A DNA stretch of 13,520 nt from an uncultured Dialister sp. (GCA_900314595.1 OMVW01000041.1:1-13520); one strand, 5' to 3'; shown: positions 6,912-13,189, counted from the first letter of the stretch. Numbers and translations: made by a program. Notes: generated by a model not told the origin, from the letters alone.

Positions 6912-7928
6912 TCAGATTTCCCGCCCAACAATCGGCGCCAGCCGTTTCAGGCGGCCCATGAGGTGGTCGAAGGTTTCGGGGGTAATGGATTCCGCCCCGT
7001 CGCACCAGGCGTGTTCCGGATCGTTATGAACTTCGCACATGATTCCATCGGCTCCGGCCGCAATGGCAGCCATGGCCATGGATTCCACCATCCAGCGGCG
7101 GCCGGTGGCATGGCTGGGGTCGACAATGACCGGCAGGTGGCTCATGCGCTTGACCGCTGCTACGGCAGAAAGGTCTAAAGTATTTCTTGTTGCTTTTTCG
7201 AAGGTGCGGATGCCTCTTTCGCAGAGGATGACATTATGATTGCCTTCGGACATGATGTATTCAGCACTCATAAGCCATTCTTCGATGGTAGCCGACATGC
7301 CGCGTTTCAGGAGGACCGGCACATTGAGACGGCCCACGGCTTTCAGCAGGTCGAAATTCTGCATATTTCTCGCGCCGATCTGGATGAGGTCCACTTTCTT
7401 TTCGAGGAACGTCCCGATTTTATCGGCACTCATGAGCTCGGTGACTACGGGAAGGTCCACATTTCTGGCAGCGGAAATGAGCATGTCCAGCCCTTTTTCA
7501 CCAAGGCCCTGGAAGGAGTAGGGCGACGTTCTCGGTTTGAAAGCGCCGCCTCTCAGCATGGATGCGCCGGAAGCTTTGACGGATTTGGAAATAATGGCCA
7601 TCTGCTCAGGTGTCTCGATGGAGCAGGGACCGGCCATGACCACCAGTTTCTTTCCGCCCACTTTGACTCCGCTCACATCGATGACCGAATCCTGGGGATG
7701 GAAGGCGCGGCTCGCCCGTTTGTAAGGCTCCTGCACGCGCATGACCTTGTCCACCCATTCATTGGAGAGGAAATCCCTCTCATCGAGCCCCGACGTATCG
7801 CCTACAAGTCCAAGCACCACTTTGCTGGAACCTTTGGAACGGTCTACCTGGAAACCTTTCTCCCGGAGTTCTGCTTCCAGATTTTCGATTTCAATGAGCG
7901 GTGCATTCTGTTTCATGACAATAATCAT
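6912..7928 (-). CDS. aroF: DAHP synthase, type I-beta with N-terminal ferredoxin-like regulatory domain (AroF)
   Basis: Condenses PEP and erythrose 4-phosphate to DAHP, the entry step of the shikimate pathway. The 338-aa protein has an N-terminal domain of about 70 residues resembling that of Thermotoga maritima DAHP synthase, which binds Tyr/Phe for feedback inhibition. A TIM barrel follows with AGPCSIE (99-105, metal-ligand Cys102), KPRTSPYSFQG (131-141), QIGARNMQN (183-191), DPSHATGRR (270-278), CEVHNDPE (Glu299) and Asp310. There is no fused chorismate mutase domain, unlike the Bacillus enzyme. The start at 7928 is set by AGGAGG 6 nt upstream. It is the first structural gene behind the attenuator and is separated from tyrA by 313 nt. 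Confidence 0.95.
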   Translation of the reverse strand: MIIVMKQNAPLIEIENLEAELREKGFQVDRSKGSSKVVLGLVGDTSGLDERDFLSNEWVDKVMRVQEPYKRASRAFHPQDSVIDVSGVKVGGKKLVVMAGPCSIETPEQMAIISKSVKASGASMLRGGAFKPRTSPYSFQGLGEKGLDMLISAARNVDLPVVTELMSADKIGTFLEKKVDLIQIGARNMQNFDLLKAVGRLNVPVLLKRGMSATIEEWLMSAEYIMSEGNHNVILCERGIRTFEKATRNTLDLSAVAAVKRMSHLPVIVDPSHATGRRWMVESMAMAAIAAGADGIMCEVHNDPEHAWCDGAESITPETFDHLMGRLKRLAPIVGREI

Positions 7929-7964
7929 AATAATCCTCCTCTGCCTTCCGGCTTCTGCTTTTAC

Positions 7965-8028
7965 TTTTCCCTCACGGCCAGTTTCTATTTCTACAATTCT
8001 GCAATGGCCATGCTGAATCCAGGGAAAA
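7965..8028 (-). other. Predicted long-range hairpin in the aroF 5' UTR
   Basis: Between the attenuator and aroF, the 8-nt arms AGGGAAAA and TTTTCCCT (7965-7972 and 8021-8028 on the plus strand) are perfectly complementary and enclose a second 5-bp pair GGCCA/TGGCC (7976-7980 with 8005-8009). No T-tract follows. It may be a stabilising fold or a second regulatory layer. Confidence 0.4.
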
Positions 8029-8053
8029 ACAATGAAATTTCCTTCTAATCTCT

Positions 8054-8089
8054 AAAAAAATAAGGACAGGCTCGCCGGAGTCTGTCCTT
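8054..8089 (-). terminator. Attenuator (intrinsic terminator) of the aro operon leader
   Basis: On the minus strand AAGGACAG and CTGTCCTT (8 bp) extend, past one A/C mismatch, into CTC/GAG with a CGGC loop, followed by ATTTTTTT. It lies 15 nt after the leader peptide stop and about 125 nt before aroF, so transcription would end there before the operon is read unless the hairpin is prevented from forming. Confidence 0.92.
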
Positions 8090-8126
8090 TTTAGAATCCT
8101 TACTTAGAAAGATTCCGAGACCCGGC
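8074..8126 (-). promoter_or_regulatory. Candidate antiterminator alternative to the attenuator
   Basis: Within the end of the leader ORF, GCCGGGTC (8126-8119) can pair with GACTCCGGC (8082-8074, one bulge and one G-U), which is the 5' arm and loop of the terminator. Nested inside is an 8-bp hairpin GAATCTTT/AAGGATTC (8115-8108 with 8101-8094) spanning the leader stop codon. The two folds exclude each other. A ribosome stalled at the Tyr codons leaves 8126-8119 free, whereas one reaching the stop codon would mask it and the inner hairpin. Confidence 0.65.
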
Positions 8127-8205
8127 TGCGCACGTCAAAATAACCATAGCCATAATAGCTATAGGTAAAGGCTGCATATGCTTTTACAAAAGCTGCCTGT
8201 CTCAT
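8104..8205 (-). CDS. Tyr/Phe-rich leader peptide of the aro operon
   Basis: This 33-codon ORF starts about 27 nt after the predicted transcription start and has an AAAGGA site 5 nt before its ATG. The peptide begins MRQAAFVKAYAAF and contains TYSYYGYGYF at residues 14-23: six Tyr (all TAT) and four Phe in total, and no Trp. It is followed at once by an intrinsic terminator and then aroF. That is the classical layout of ribosome-mediated attenuation, in which scarcity of charged tRNA-Tyr (and probably tRNA-Phe) stalls the ribosome and lets the operon be read. The peptide itself is expected to have no function. Inferred from sequence layout only. Confidence 0.88.
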   Translation of the reverse strand: MRQAAFVKAYAAFTYSYYGYGYFDVRSRVSESF

Positions 8206-8238
8206 GGGAATCCTTTCCTTTCATTAGAAGTTATTCTC

Positions 8239-8268
8239 AGTATAGCCACCTGTGCGCCGCTTTGTCAA
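8239..8268 (-). promoter_or_regulatory. Main sigma70-type promoter of the aro operon
   Basis: A perfect -35 TTGACA (8268-8263) and -10 TATACT (8244-8239) are separated by 18 nt on the minus strand. Transcription should start near 8232, giving a short lead into the leader peptide. Confidence 0.88.
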
Positions 8269-8284
8269 GAGTCATTCCTGATAA

Positions 8285-8355
8285 TCGTGATCCGTAGCCC
8301 GTGATCCGTGGAGCGTGCAGGTTGGCGCCCTGAAATTTATATGGGCGCCCTTTTT
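8285..8355 (+). repeat. Heptamer-array/hairpin repeat, copy C, with terminator-like end
   Basis: Five 7-nt units with CGT at fixed phase (8285-8319; for example TCGTGAT and CCGTGAT) run into GG, TT and a 7-bp hairpin GGCGCCC/GGGCGCC (8324-8330 with 8343-8349), then CTTTTT. The loop begins TGAAAT as in copy A, which lies inverted at the far end of the aro operon. As a terminator it points right, yet no plus-strand gene lies to its left for over 8 kb. Confidence 0.8.
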
Positions 8356-8463
8356 ATATTTTATTTTTCGTCTTCCATAGCTTCTGAATCGGGAATATCG
8401 AGTCTCATTTGCGGGAAACCGGAAAGTGTAGATAAAAAATAAGGCCAATAGATCTTAAAAGTA

Positions 8464-8472
8464 TGGTATAAT
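8464..8472 (+). promoter_or_regulatory. Extended -10 promoter for the 8630 gene or its leader RNA
   Basis: TGGTATAAT (TGn plus TATAAT) at 8464-8472 is an extended -10. No convincing -35 lies 17 nt upstream. Transcription should start near 8479. The same TGGTATAAT string precedes the gene at 10396. Confidence 0.65.
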
Positions 8473-8483
8473 GGTCATAGAAA

Positions 8484-8577
8484 AGAGGCAGCCGATTCAT
8501 TCCGTGGCCGCGGAATGGCTTCCTCTGTTCTCGATTGAAGTTGAAGAGAGCCTCCTAAGCCTTTGGAAGGCTTTTTT
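8484..8577 (+). ncRNA. Structured leader or small RNA ending in an intrinsic terminator
   Basis: Directly after the predicted start, AGAGG/CCTCT (8484-8488 with 8522-8526) and CATTCCG/CGGAATG (8498-8504 with 8511-8517) form one long stem. A terminator follows at 8557-8577: AAGCCTT, loop TGG, AAGGCTT, then a run of T. The 101-aa gene begins 53 nt further on. The RNA is either an attenuating leader or a free small RNA of about 100 nt. I find no T-box motif and recognise no riboswitch class. An alternative GGCTT/AAGCC pairing could compete with the terminator. Confidence 0.55.
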
Positions 8578-8629
8578 CAATGCCTGAAACGAATGACTTG
8601 TTTCTCATTCCAAATGAAGTGAGGTATAT

Positions 8630-8935
8630 ATGAAGGGCAATTCCATTGATGAATTTATAAATGATATCCTGACTATGGGCGGGCCGGAGAAAGAATTTGT
8701 ATTCAGAAATAAATTTTATTTTCTGGAGACTCTGGCCATAGAAGGAGCCCATTCACTTAATCTGCACATGGATGAATATGACAATACGAATCCAAAAGAG
8801 AAAATTTATCTGACCACCTGGCATTTCCGGGGAAATACACAAAGGGAATGCCTGGAAAAATTTGAGCATGCCCCTCTCTTTGACGGAATGACCATTGATC
8901 AGGCAGAACGGGAAATAGAAGTCCTTTTCGGATAA
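8630..8935 (+). CDS. Hypothetical protein, 101 aa
   Basis: I do not recognise a family. The ORF has a GAGG site 5 nt before its ATG, a promoter with a structured leader upstream and a strong terminator just downstream, all of which support a real gene. The protein is acidic and soluble, with no signal peptide or membrane segment. Aromatic residues cluster in FVFRNKFYFLETL (about 23-35), and YLTTWHFRGN lies near the middle. It is transcribed alone, away from the aro operon and towards rtcB. Confidence 0.75.
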   Translation: MKGNSIDEFINDILTMGGPEKEFVFRNKFYFLETLAIEGAHSLNLHMDEYDNTNPKEKIYLTTWHFRGNTQRECLEKFEHAPLFDGMTIDQAEREIEVLFG

Positions 8936-8955
8936 GTCTCCCTTGGGGGAAATAT

Positions 8956-8998
8956 AAAAGCAGTCGGTTTCACATAGCAGTGAAATCGGCTGCTTTTT
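8956..8998 (+). terminator. Strong terminator between the 8630 gene and rtcB
   Basis: Two 18-nt arms (8956-8973 and 8980-8997) pair fully with only two G-U wobbles around a 6-nt loop, ending in TTTTT. Position between convergent genes suggests it may serve both, though the minus-strand T-run (TTTT) is shorter. Confidence 0.9.
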
Positions 8999-9010
8999 AC
9001 TTTAGAGAAT

Positions 9011-10216
9011 TTATTCTTCTCCGGCCTTGAAGTTATAGACCGGTTTCATGATTTCCAATACTTCTGCCGTTTCGTCCAGCACGGAGAGGATATCGTCCAT
9101 GGATTTATAAGCCATAGGCGCCTCATCGAGAGTTCCCTGATTGACGGAAGTGGTATAGATGCCTTCCATTTCTTTTTGATATTCTTCTACAGTGAGGATT
9201 TTCTTTGCCTGCATTCTGGACATGAGGCGTCCGGCTCCGTGAGGCGCGGAGTTGTTCCATTCGGGATTGCCTTTGCCTATGGCAAGGATACTGCCATCTC
9301 TCATATTGATGGGGATGAGCACTTTTTCTCCCCGATGGGCCGCGATAGCGCCTTTGCGAAGAATTCGCTCGTCCACGTCGATATAGTTATGAATGGTATG
9401 AAAAGCCTCCCCTGCGATGAGACCAGTCTTTTCGAGGAGGACTTTGGCCATGGTTTCTCTGTTCAGTCTGGCAAAAAGCTGGCAGATAGCCACATCGTGA
9501 AGGTACATGTCCAGATATTTTCCGGAAAGATAGCAGAGATCTTCCGGGATGTCCACCTTTTTCTCCTCTGCGCGGAGAACCTGAATCTCACGCTGGATGT
9601 CCTTTTCCCGTCCTTCCGCCTTGCATCTGGCAATGATTTCTCCCATTTTTTCCTTGAAAAGCCCCTGACGGGCAATGAGTTCCACAGCTTTTCTCTGATA
9701 GAGCTCCGCCACCTGCTTTCCCAGATTGCGGCTGCCGGAGTGAATCACAAGGATATGGCCGCCCTTTTTCTTTTCTTCGATTTCAATGAAATGATTACCC
9801 CCACCCAGGGTTCCCAGACTGCAGCCGATGCGGTCTACTTTTCTAAGCATTTCATAACAGTATAGTTTTGTGAGGTCAAAATCTACCTGTTTTTCATCCC
9901 ATACATTAAAGCCGGAAGGCACAAAGTGTGCCGCTTCATCAAATTTTCTATAATCTATAAGCTGGTTTCCCAGATCTACCGTATACATGCCGCAGCCCAG
10001 GTCTACACCTGCAATGTTTGGTACAGCTTTATCAATGATGGTCATCGTAGTTCCGATAGTGCAGCCCTTTCCGAAATGCACATCCGGCATGATACGGACC
10101 CGGCTTCCTTTCGTCACATCATAGCTGCACATGCGCTGAATCTGCGCCCTGGCTTTCGGGTCTATCGTTTTTGCATAGGAAATGGCCGTAGTAACGGTCC
10201 CTTTGATTTCTTCCAT
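9011..10216 (-). CDS. rtcB: RtcB-type RNA-splicing/repair ligase
   Basis: GTP- and Mn-dependent ligase joining RNA 2',3'-cyclic phosphate or 3'-phosphate ends to 5'-OH ends, used in tRNA and rRNA repair. The 401-aa protein is full length for bacterial RtcB. It shows PDVHFGKG (44-51), GVDLGCGM with metal-ligand Asp72 and Cys75, GGGNHF (138-143), HSGSRNLG (159-166), the HNYIDV region (His276), RKGAIAAHRGE, and PHGAGR (325-330) whose His326 would be the guanylylated residue. An AGAGGTG site precedes the start. No rtcA, archease or rtcR is nearby, and the gene stands alone, divergent from a DUF4160/DUF2442 pair. Confidence 0.95.
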   Translation of the reverse strand: MEEIKGTVTTAISYAKTIDPKARAQIQRMCSYDVTKGSRVRIMPDVHFGKGCTIGTTMTIIDKAVPNIAGVDLGCGMYTVDLGNQLIDYRKFDEAAHFVPSGFNVWDEKQVDFDLTKLYCYEMLRKVDRIGCSLGTLGGGNHFIEIEEKKKGGHILVIHSGSRNLGKQVAELYQRKAVELIARQGLFKEKMGEIIARCKAEGREKDIQREIQVLRAEEKKVDIPEDLCYLSGKYLDMYLHDVAICQLFARLNRETMAKVLLEKTGLIAGEAFHTIHNYIDVDERILRKGAIAAHRGEKVLIPINMRDGSILAIGKGNPEWNNSAPHGAGRLMSRMQAKKILTVEEYQKEMEGIYTTSVNQGTLDEAPMAYKSMDDILSVLDETAEVLEIMKPVYNFKAGEE

Positions 10217-10366
10217 AATTTCACCTCTTTGCTATTTCTAATATTACTATATTACTGACAATGAAACTACTAACTGTAAAAACTTGTAAACTTTCCGGAT
10301 GTGAAGATTTTACCATTCGCTGCATTTCTGAAAAATATTTATTCTAAGAAACTGCTTCTTCCAAAA

Positions 10367-10375
10367 TGGTATAAT
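10367..10375 (+). promoter_or_regulatory. Extended -10 promoter of the DUF4160/DUF2442 pair
   Basis: TGGTATAAT at 10367-10375 is an extended -10. The start would fall near 10382, immediately at the Shine-Dalgarno AAGGAGG, leaving a very short 5' UTR of about 14 nt. Confidence 0.7.
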
Positions 10376-10395
10376 ACAGAAAAGGAGGGATTAAA

Positions 10396-10662
10396 ATGCC
10401 TGAAATTAGCGAGTTTTTCGGAATTCATATTACGATTAATTACAGTGATCATAATCCGCCGCATATTCATGCAGCTTATGGCGGATATCGTGCCCTGATT
10501 GATATACAGAATCAGGTCGCATTCAAGGGCTTCCTCCCCGGAAAACAATTGAAACTCGTTCTGGCATGGTGCGTCCTGCATGAGGCGGAATTGATGGAGA
10601 ACTGGAATCTTGTCCGTTCCGGACAAAAGCCAAGAAAGATTTCTCCACTGGTAAAGGGGTGA
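10396..10662 (+). CDS. DUF4160 domain protein
   Basis: This 88-aa protein matches the DUF4160 pattern as I know it: MPEISEFFGIHITINYSDHNPPHIH at the start (the HNPPHIHA stretch is typical), then YGGYRALIDI, LPGKQLKLVLAW and ELMENWNLV. The family is of unknown biochemical function and is commonly found beside a DUF2442 gene, a pairing proposed to be toxin-antitoxin-like. The start follows a strong AAGGAGG site. It is translationally coupled to the next gene. Confidence 0.88.
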   Translation: MPEISEFFGIHITINYSDHNPPHIHAAYGGYRALIDIQNQVAFKGFLPGKQLKLVLAWCVLHEAELMENWNLVRSGQKPRKISPLVKG

Positions 10663-10667
10663 ATAGT

Positions 10668-10967
10668 ATGATTTCCGAATACATTCCCCAGGTCGTACAG
10701 GTCCTTGCAGGGAAGGAATACCAGGTATACGCCTGGTTCGATGATGGCAGTGTCCATCTCTATGATATGTCCCCCCTGCTGAAACCGGGCACTGTATTTG
10801 AGCCGCTGCTCGATAAAGTCCTGTTCCGCAAATCACTGACCGTCATGAACGATACATTGGCTTTTGATCTTACCGGAAACCGCGATCCCTATGATGTCAT
10901 AGATATAGCGCCGGAAGAAATATACAGTGCAAAAGCTGTAAAAGATCCCCTTGAGGGTATTGCTTGA
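10668..10967 (+). CDS. DUF2442 domain protein
   Basis: This 99-aa protein has the DUF2442 features FDDGSVHLYDMSPLLKPG and LFRKSLTVMNDTLAFD; the usual C-terminal segment appears as IAPEEIYSAKA. The start was placed at ATG 10668 because AAGGGGTGA lies 6 nt upstream. A GTG at 10659, overlapping the DUF4160 stop as GTGA, would add three residues. The partner is DUF4160, and in related pairs which member is toxic, if either, is not settled to my knowledge. Confidence 0.85.
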   Translation: MISEYIPQVVQVLAGKEYQVYAWFDDGSVHLYDMSPLLKPGTVFEPLLDKVLFRKSLTVMNDTLAFDLTGNRDPYDVIDIAPEEIYSAKAVKDPLEGIA

Positions 10968-11006
10968 AGCAAAATAAATTTCTCTTTTCGACAGAAATAA
11001 ATTACT

Positions 11007-11047
11007 AAAAGAGGCAAACTTTGCAGAATCAAAGTTTACCTCTTTTT
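11007..11047 (+). terminator. Terminator after the DUF4160/DUF2442 pair
   Basis: AAAAGAGG-c-AAACTTTG pairs with CAAAGTTT-a-CCTCTTTT around the loop CAGAAT, ending in TTTTT. The A-run on the left would give a weaker T-run on the minus strand, so it may be bidirectional. Confidence 0.9.
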
Positions 11048-11064
11048 CTATTCATTATCTGCAT

Positions 11065-11136
11065 ATAAAAATGGCGCCCCTTATTTCCAAAAGGCGCCAC
11101 CTTCACGAAGAACGAATCACGAACAACGAAGAACGA
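11065..11136 (-). repeat. Heptamer-array/hairpin repeat, copy B, forming the ABC operon terminator
   Basis: On the minus strand five 7-nt units (11136-11102; for example TCGTTCT, TCGTGAT) end TCGTGAA-GG, then TGGCGCC/GGCGCCA pairs (11099-11093 with 11078-11072) and ATTTTT follows. It lies 38 nt beyond the permease stop, so it can terminate the ABC operon. Confidence 0.8.
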
Positions 11137-11174
11137 TTACCTCGAATGAGATAAACCGTATTTCCATTCAAATG

Positions 11175-12353
11175 TCACAGATACTCACTCACATCTTTCT
11201 TTCCCACCATGACAGCCGGGACGAGTCCTGCGATCATTCCTATGATGGTTATGATCGGAATGATGAGGAATCCCCGCCAGTCGGGGGTGGTGACCATGGT
11301 GATGGCCGCTCCGCCGGAGACGGCTCTGGCTGCGGCCAGAGTGGCTCCATAGGCACAAAGCCAGCCGATACAGCTTCCTGCGAAGAGGAGCATGCCTTCT
11401 TCGGCAAGGAGTAATTTCCGGATATCTCCTTTTCCTGCGCCCAGGGCTTCGAGGAGGGCCAGTTCTTTCATCCGGCCCAGGCCGCTCCAGTACATGACGA
11501 GGAGGGTAATTAAGAGGGAAATGCCGAGCATGGAGGAAATGAGGATTTTCCAGAAGTTCTTTGTCTGGCCCACCATGGCATAGAGGGAAATGACGGACTG
11601 GGAGGGGAAGACCATCTGGACGTCTTTATTTCTCTGGTATTCGGAGAGGAGCTGCATGGCTTCTTTGTAGCCTTTCGGGACTACGAGGAGCGTCGTGACC
11701 TGACGGTCGGATGGATCGACCGCTTCTCCTCCGTGGGCTTCCCATACGTCTTCCATGGAAATAAAGATGGCCGTATCATAGGGGCCGCCCGTGGATTTGA
11801 GAATCCCTGTCACTTTGAAGGGATGTTTATGTTCATGGCCTTTGGAGGCTGTGCCATGGATGGATTTGAAGGTATCCCCCACTTTAAGTCCCGTGAGGCG
11901 GGCGGTTTCACTTCCGATGACGGCTTCTCCGTCTGCCGCGAAGATTTTGCCCTCAGATAGGGAAAGCCAGGGCGCTTCTTTTTTATTGGGACGGTATGTA
12001 AAAAGTGACGGGTCCGTCCCGGCTATGCGGAAACCGCGGTAGTTGTCACCAAAGCCAAGGGGATAGACCGCCTGCACTTTGCCGGAAGCTTCCAGTTTTT
12101 CTTTTTCGCTCCATTTGATATTTCCTAAAGGACGGTCGCGGAGGAAGACCGTATTCAGCACCAGCTGGTAGGCCGAGCCTTTGTCGCCCACAAGAATGGG
12201 AAAGGGGCTCACTGCCCGGTTGATTCCTTCGTAAAGACCGCCCGTCACCTGCAGGATAAAAACAGGAACGGCTGCCGTCAGGACGATGAGCAGAAAGAGG
12301 AGAAACTGCCGGAGCGGCCGTCTCACAAGGGAAAGGAAAGCAAGACGAATCAT
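11175..12353 (-). CDS. ABC transporter permease, FtsX/MacB type with extracytoplasmic domain
   Basis: The 392-aa membrane protein has the 1+3 helix layout of the family: TM1 about 15-36, a large outer domain (about 37-265), then TMs about 270-289, 318-343 and 361-384. The FtsX signature region GLGRMKELALLEALGAGKGDIR (about 291-312) forms the coupling loop. A histidine cluster GHEHKH (172-177) lies in the outer domain. I have seen similar His-rich segments in MacB-like permeases of zinc-responsive operons (for example P. aeruginosa PA4063-PA4066), so a metal link is possible but unproven. It overlaps the ATPase gene by 4 nt (ATGA). No periplasmic adaptor or lipoprotein gene is adjacent. Substrate unknown; LolC-like or MacB-like roles are alternatives. 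Confidence 0.9.
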   Translation of the reverse strand: MIRLAFLSLVRRPLRQFLLFLLIVLTAAVPVFILQVTGGLYEGINRAVSPFPILVGDKGSAYQLVLNTVFLRDRPLGNIKWSEKEKLEASGKVQAVYPLGFGDNYRGFRIAGTDPSLFTYRPNKKEAPWLSLSEGKIFAADGEAVIGSETARLTGLKVGDTFKSIHGTASKGHEHKHPFKVTGILKSTGGPYDTAIFISMEDVWEAHGGEAVDPSDRQVTTLLVVPKGYKEAMQLLSEYQRNKDVQMVFPSQSVISLYAMVGQTKNFWKILISSMLGISLLITLLVMYWSGLGRMKELALLEALGAGKGDIRKLLLAEEGMLLFAGSCIGWLCAYGATLAAARAVSGGAAITMVTTPDWRGFLIIPIITIIGMIAGLVPAVMVGKKDVSEYL

Positions 12354-13009
12354 AAGAACCCTCCTTCCTGCATGTCGTACCGTTTGGGAAATAAACTCAT
12401 CACATGGGTATCATGGGTGGCGCAGAGGAGGTAGCAGCCCGTCCCTTTCTGATAGTCCAGAAGGATCTGCATCAGCCTCTCCCCGTTCGTCCGGTCCAGA
12501 GCTGCCGTCGGTTCATCCGCCAGAAGAAGGGACGGTTTCCTCACGATGGCCCTTAGGAAGGAAACTCTCTGCTGCTGGCCTCCCGAGAGGGTATCGGGAT
12601 AGCGTCCTTCGAGGCCTTTGAGGTTCACTTCTGCCAGAAGATTGGAAATTTCTTCGTCAGTCACACTTTCACCCGCAAAGGAAGCGGAGAGGCGGATATT
12701 TTCAGCCACGGTCAGATAGGGAAGAAGTAAAGGCCTCTGGAAGACATAGCCCACCTTCTTCGCGCGGAAAGCGCAGCGCTTTTCTTGCGGAAGAGAAGTG
12801 ATGACTTCCTTTTCCACCTGAATGGTCCCCGTAGTGGGCGTGAGGAGGCCCGAAAGGCAGTGAAGGAAGGTGGTCTTCCCTGTGCCTGAGGGACCCGTAA
12901 CGCAGGTGAGCCCCCCCTCTTCCAGTGTAAAGGAAGGAACCGAAAGGGCCGTCAGGGTGGAACCTTTACCGTCCGGAAATCTGACAGTGAGATTGGTGAT
13001 TTGGATCAT
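12350..13009 (-). CDS. ABC transporter ATP-binding protein, LolD/MacB type
   Basis: This 219-aa soluble ATPase powers the permease encoded immediately downstream. It has Walker A GPSGTGKTT (39-47), the Q-loop at Gln91 (FQRPLLLP), signature LSGGQQQR (141-148), Walker B LLLADEP (161-167) and the H-loop His199 (ATHD). Length and the DEPTAALD motif match the LolD/MacB-ATPase group that pairs with FtsX-type permeases. An AAGGA site precedes ATG 13009. No convincing promoter was found in the 50 nt upstream, although TATAGT (minus strand, 13055-13050) is a weak -10 candidate. Confidence 0.93.
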   Translation of the reverse strand: MIQITNLTVRFPDGKGSTLTALSVPSFTLEEGGLTCVTGPSGTGKTTFLHCLSGLLTPTTGTIQVEKEVITSLPQEKRCAFRAKKVGYVFQRPLLLPYLTVAENIRLSASFAGESVTDEEISNLLAEVNLKGLEGRYPDTLSGGQQQRVSFLRAIVRKPSLLLADEPTAALDRTNGERLMQILLDYQKGTGCYLLCATHDTHVMSLFPKRYDMQEGGFL

Positions 13010-13056
13010 ATCTTTTTCCTTGTGAAATACTTGATTTTAAAAGGATAACTATAGGA

Positions 13057-13146
13057 GGAATGACTTTTGTGTCGGGGTGATCGGGGTGATCGGGAAGGTG
13101 GCGCCCTTTGGGCGCAGTTTTGATTTTGCCTTCGGCTCTCATCTGC
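13057..13146 (+). repeat. Heptamer/nonamer-array hairpin repeat, copy D
   Basis: GGAATGACTTTTGT is followed by two 9-nt units TCGGGGTGA, one 7-nt unit TCGGGAA (13072-13096), GG, TG, the hairpin GCGCCC-TTT-GGGCGC (13101-13115) and AGTTTTGATTTTGCCTTCGG. The array faces the ABC operon. Copy E repeats the whole unit downstream in the same orientation. Confidence 0.8.
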
Positions 13147-13189
13147 GACAGGGGAGATTGTTCACAGTTGTGAAAGGGGAACTGCAGGC

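Noticed and set aside
6625..7005. 126-codon minus-strand ORF over the aroF end and the repeat element
   Set aside because: It is out of frame with aroF and composed largely of translated palindromes.
7929..8232. T-box riboswitch in the aro leader
   Set aside because: No AGGGTGG-type T-box sequence or stem I was found, and the Tyr-rich ORF plus terminator explains the region.
10217..10300. rtcB promoter
   Set aside because: Several TTTACA and TATAGT-like strings occur on the minus strand, but none with proper spacing; left unannotated.
10659..10667. GTG start for the DUF2442 protein
   Set aside because: The ATG at 10668 has a better-spaced AAGGGGTGA site; the GTG remains possible.
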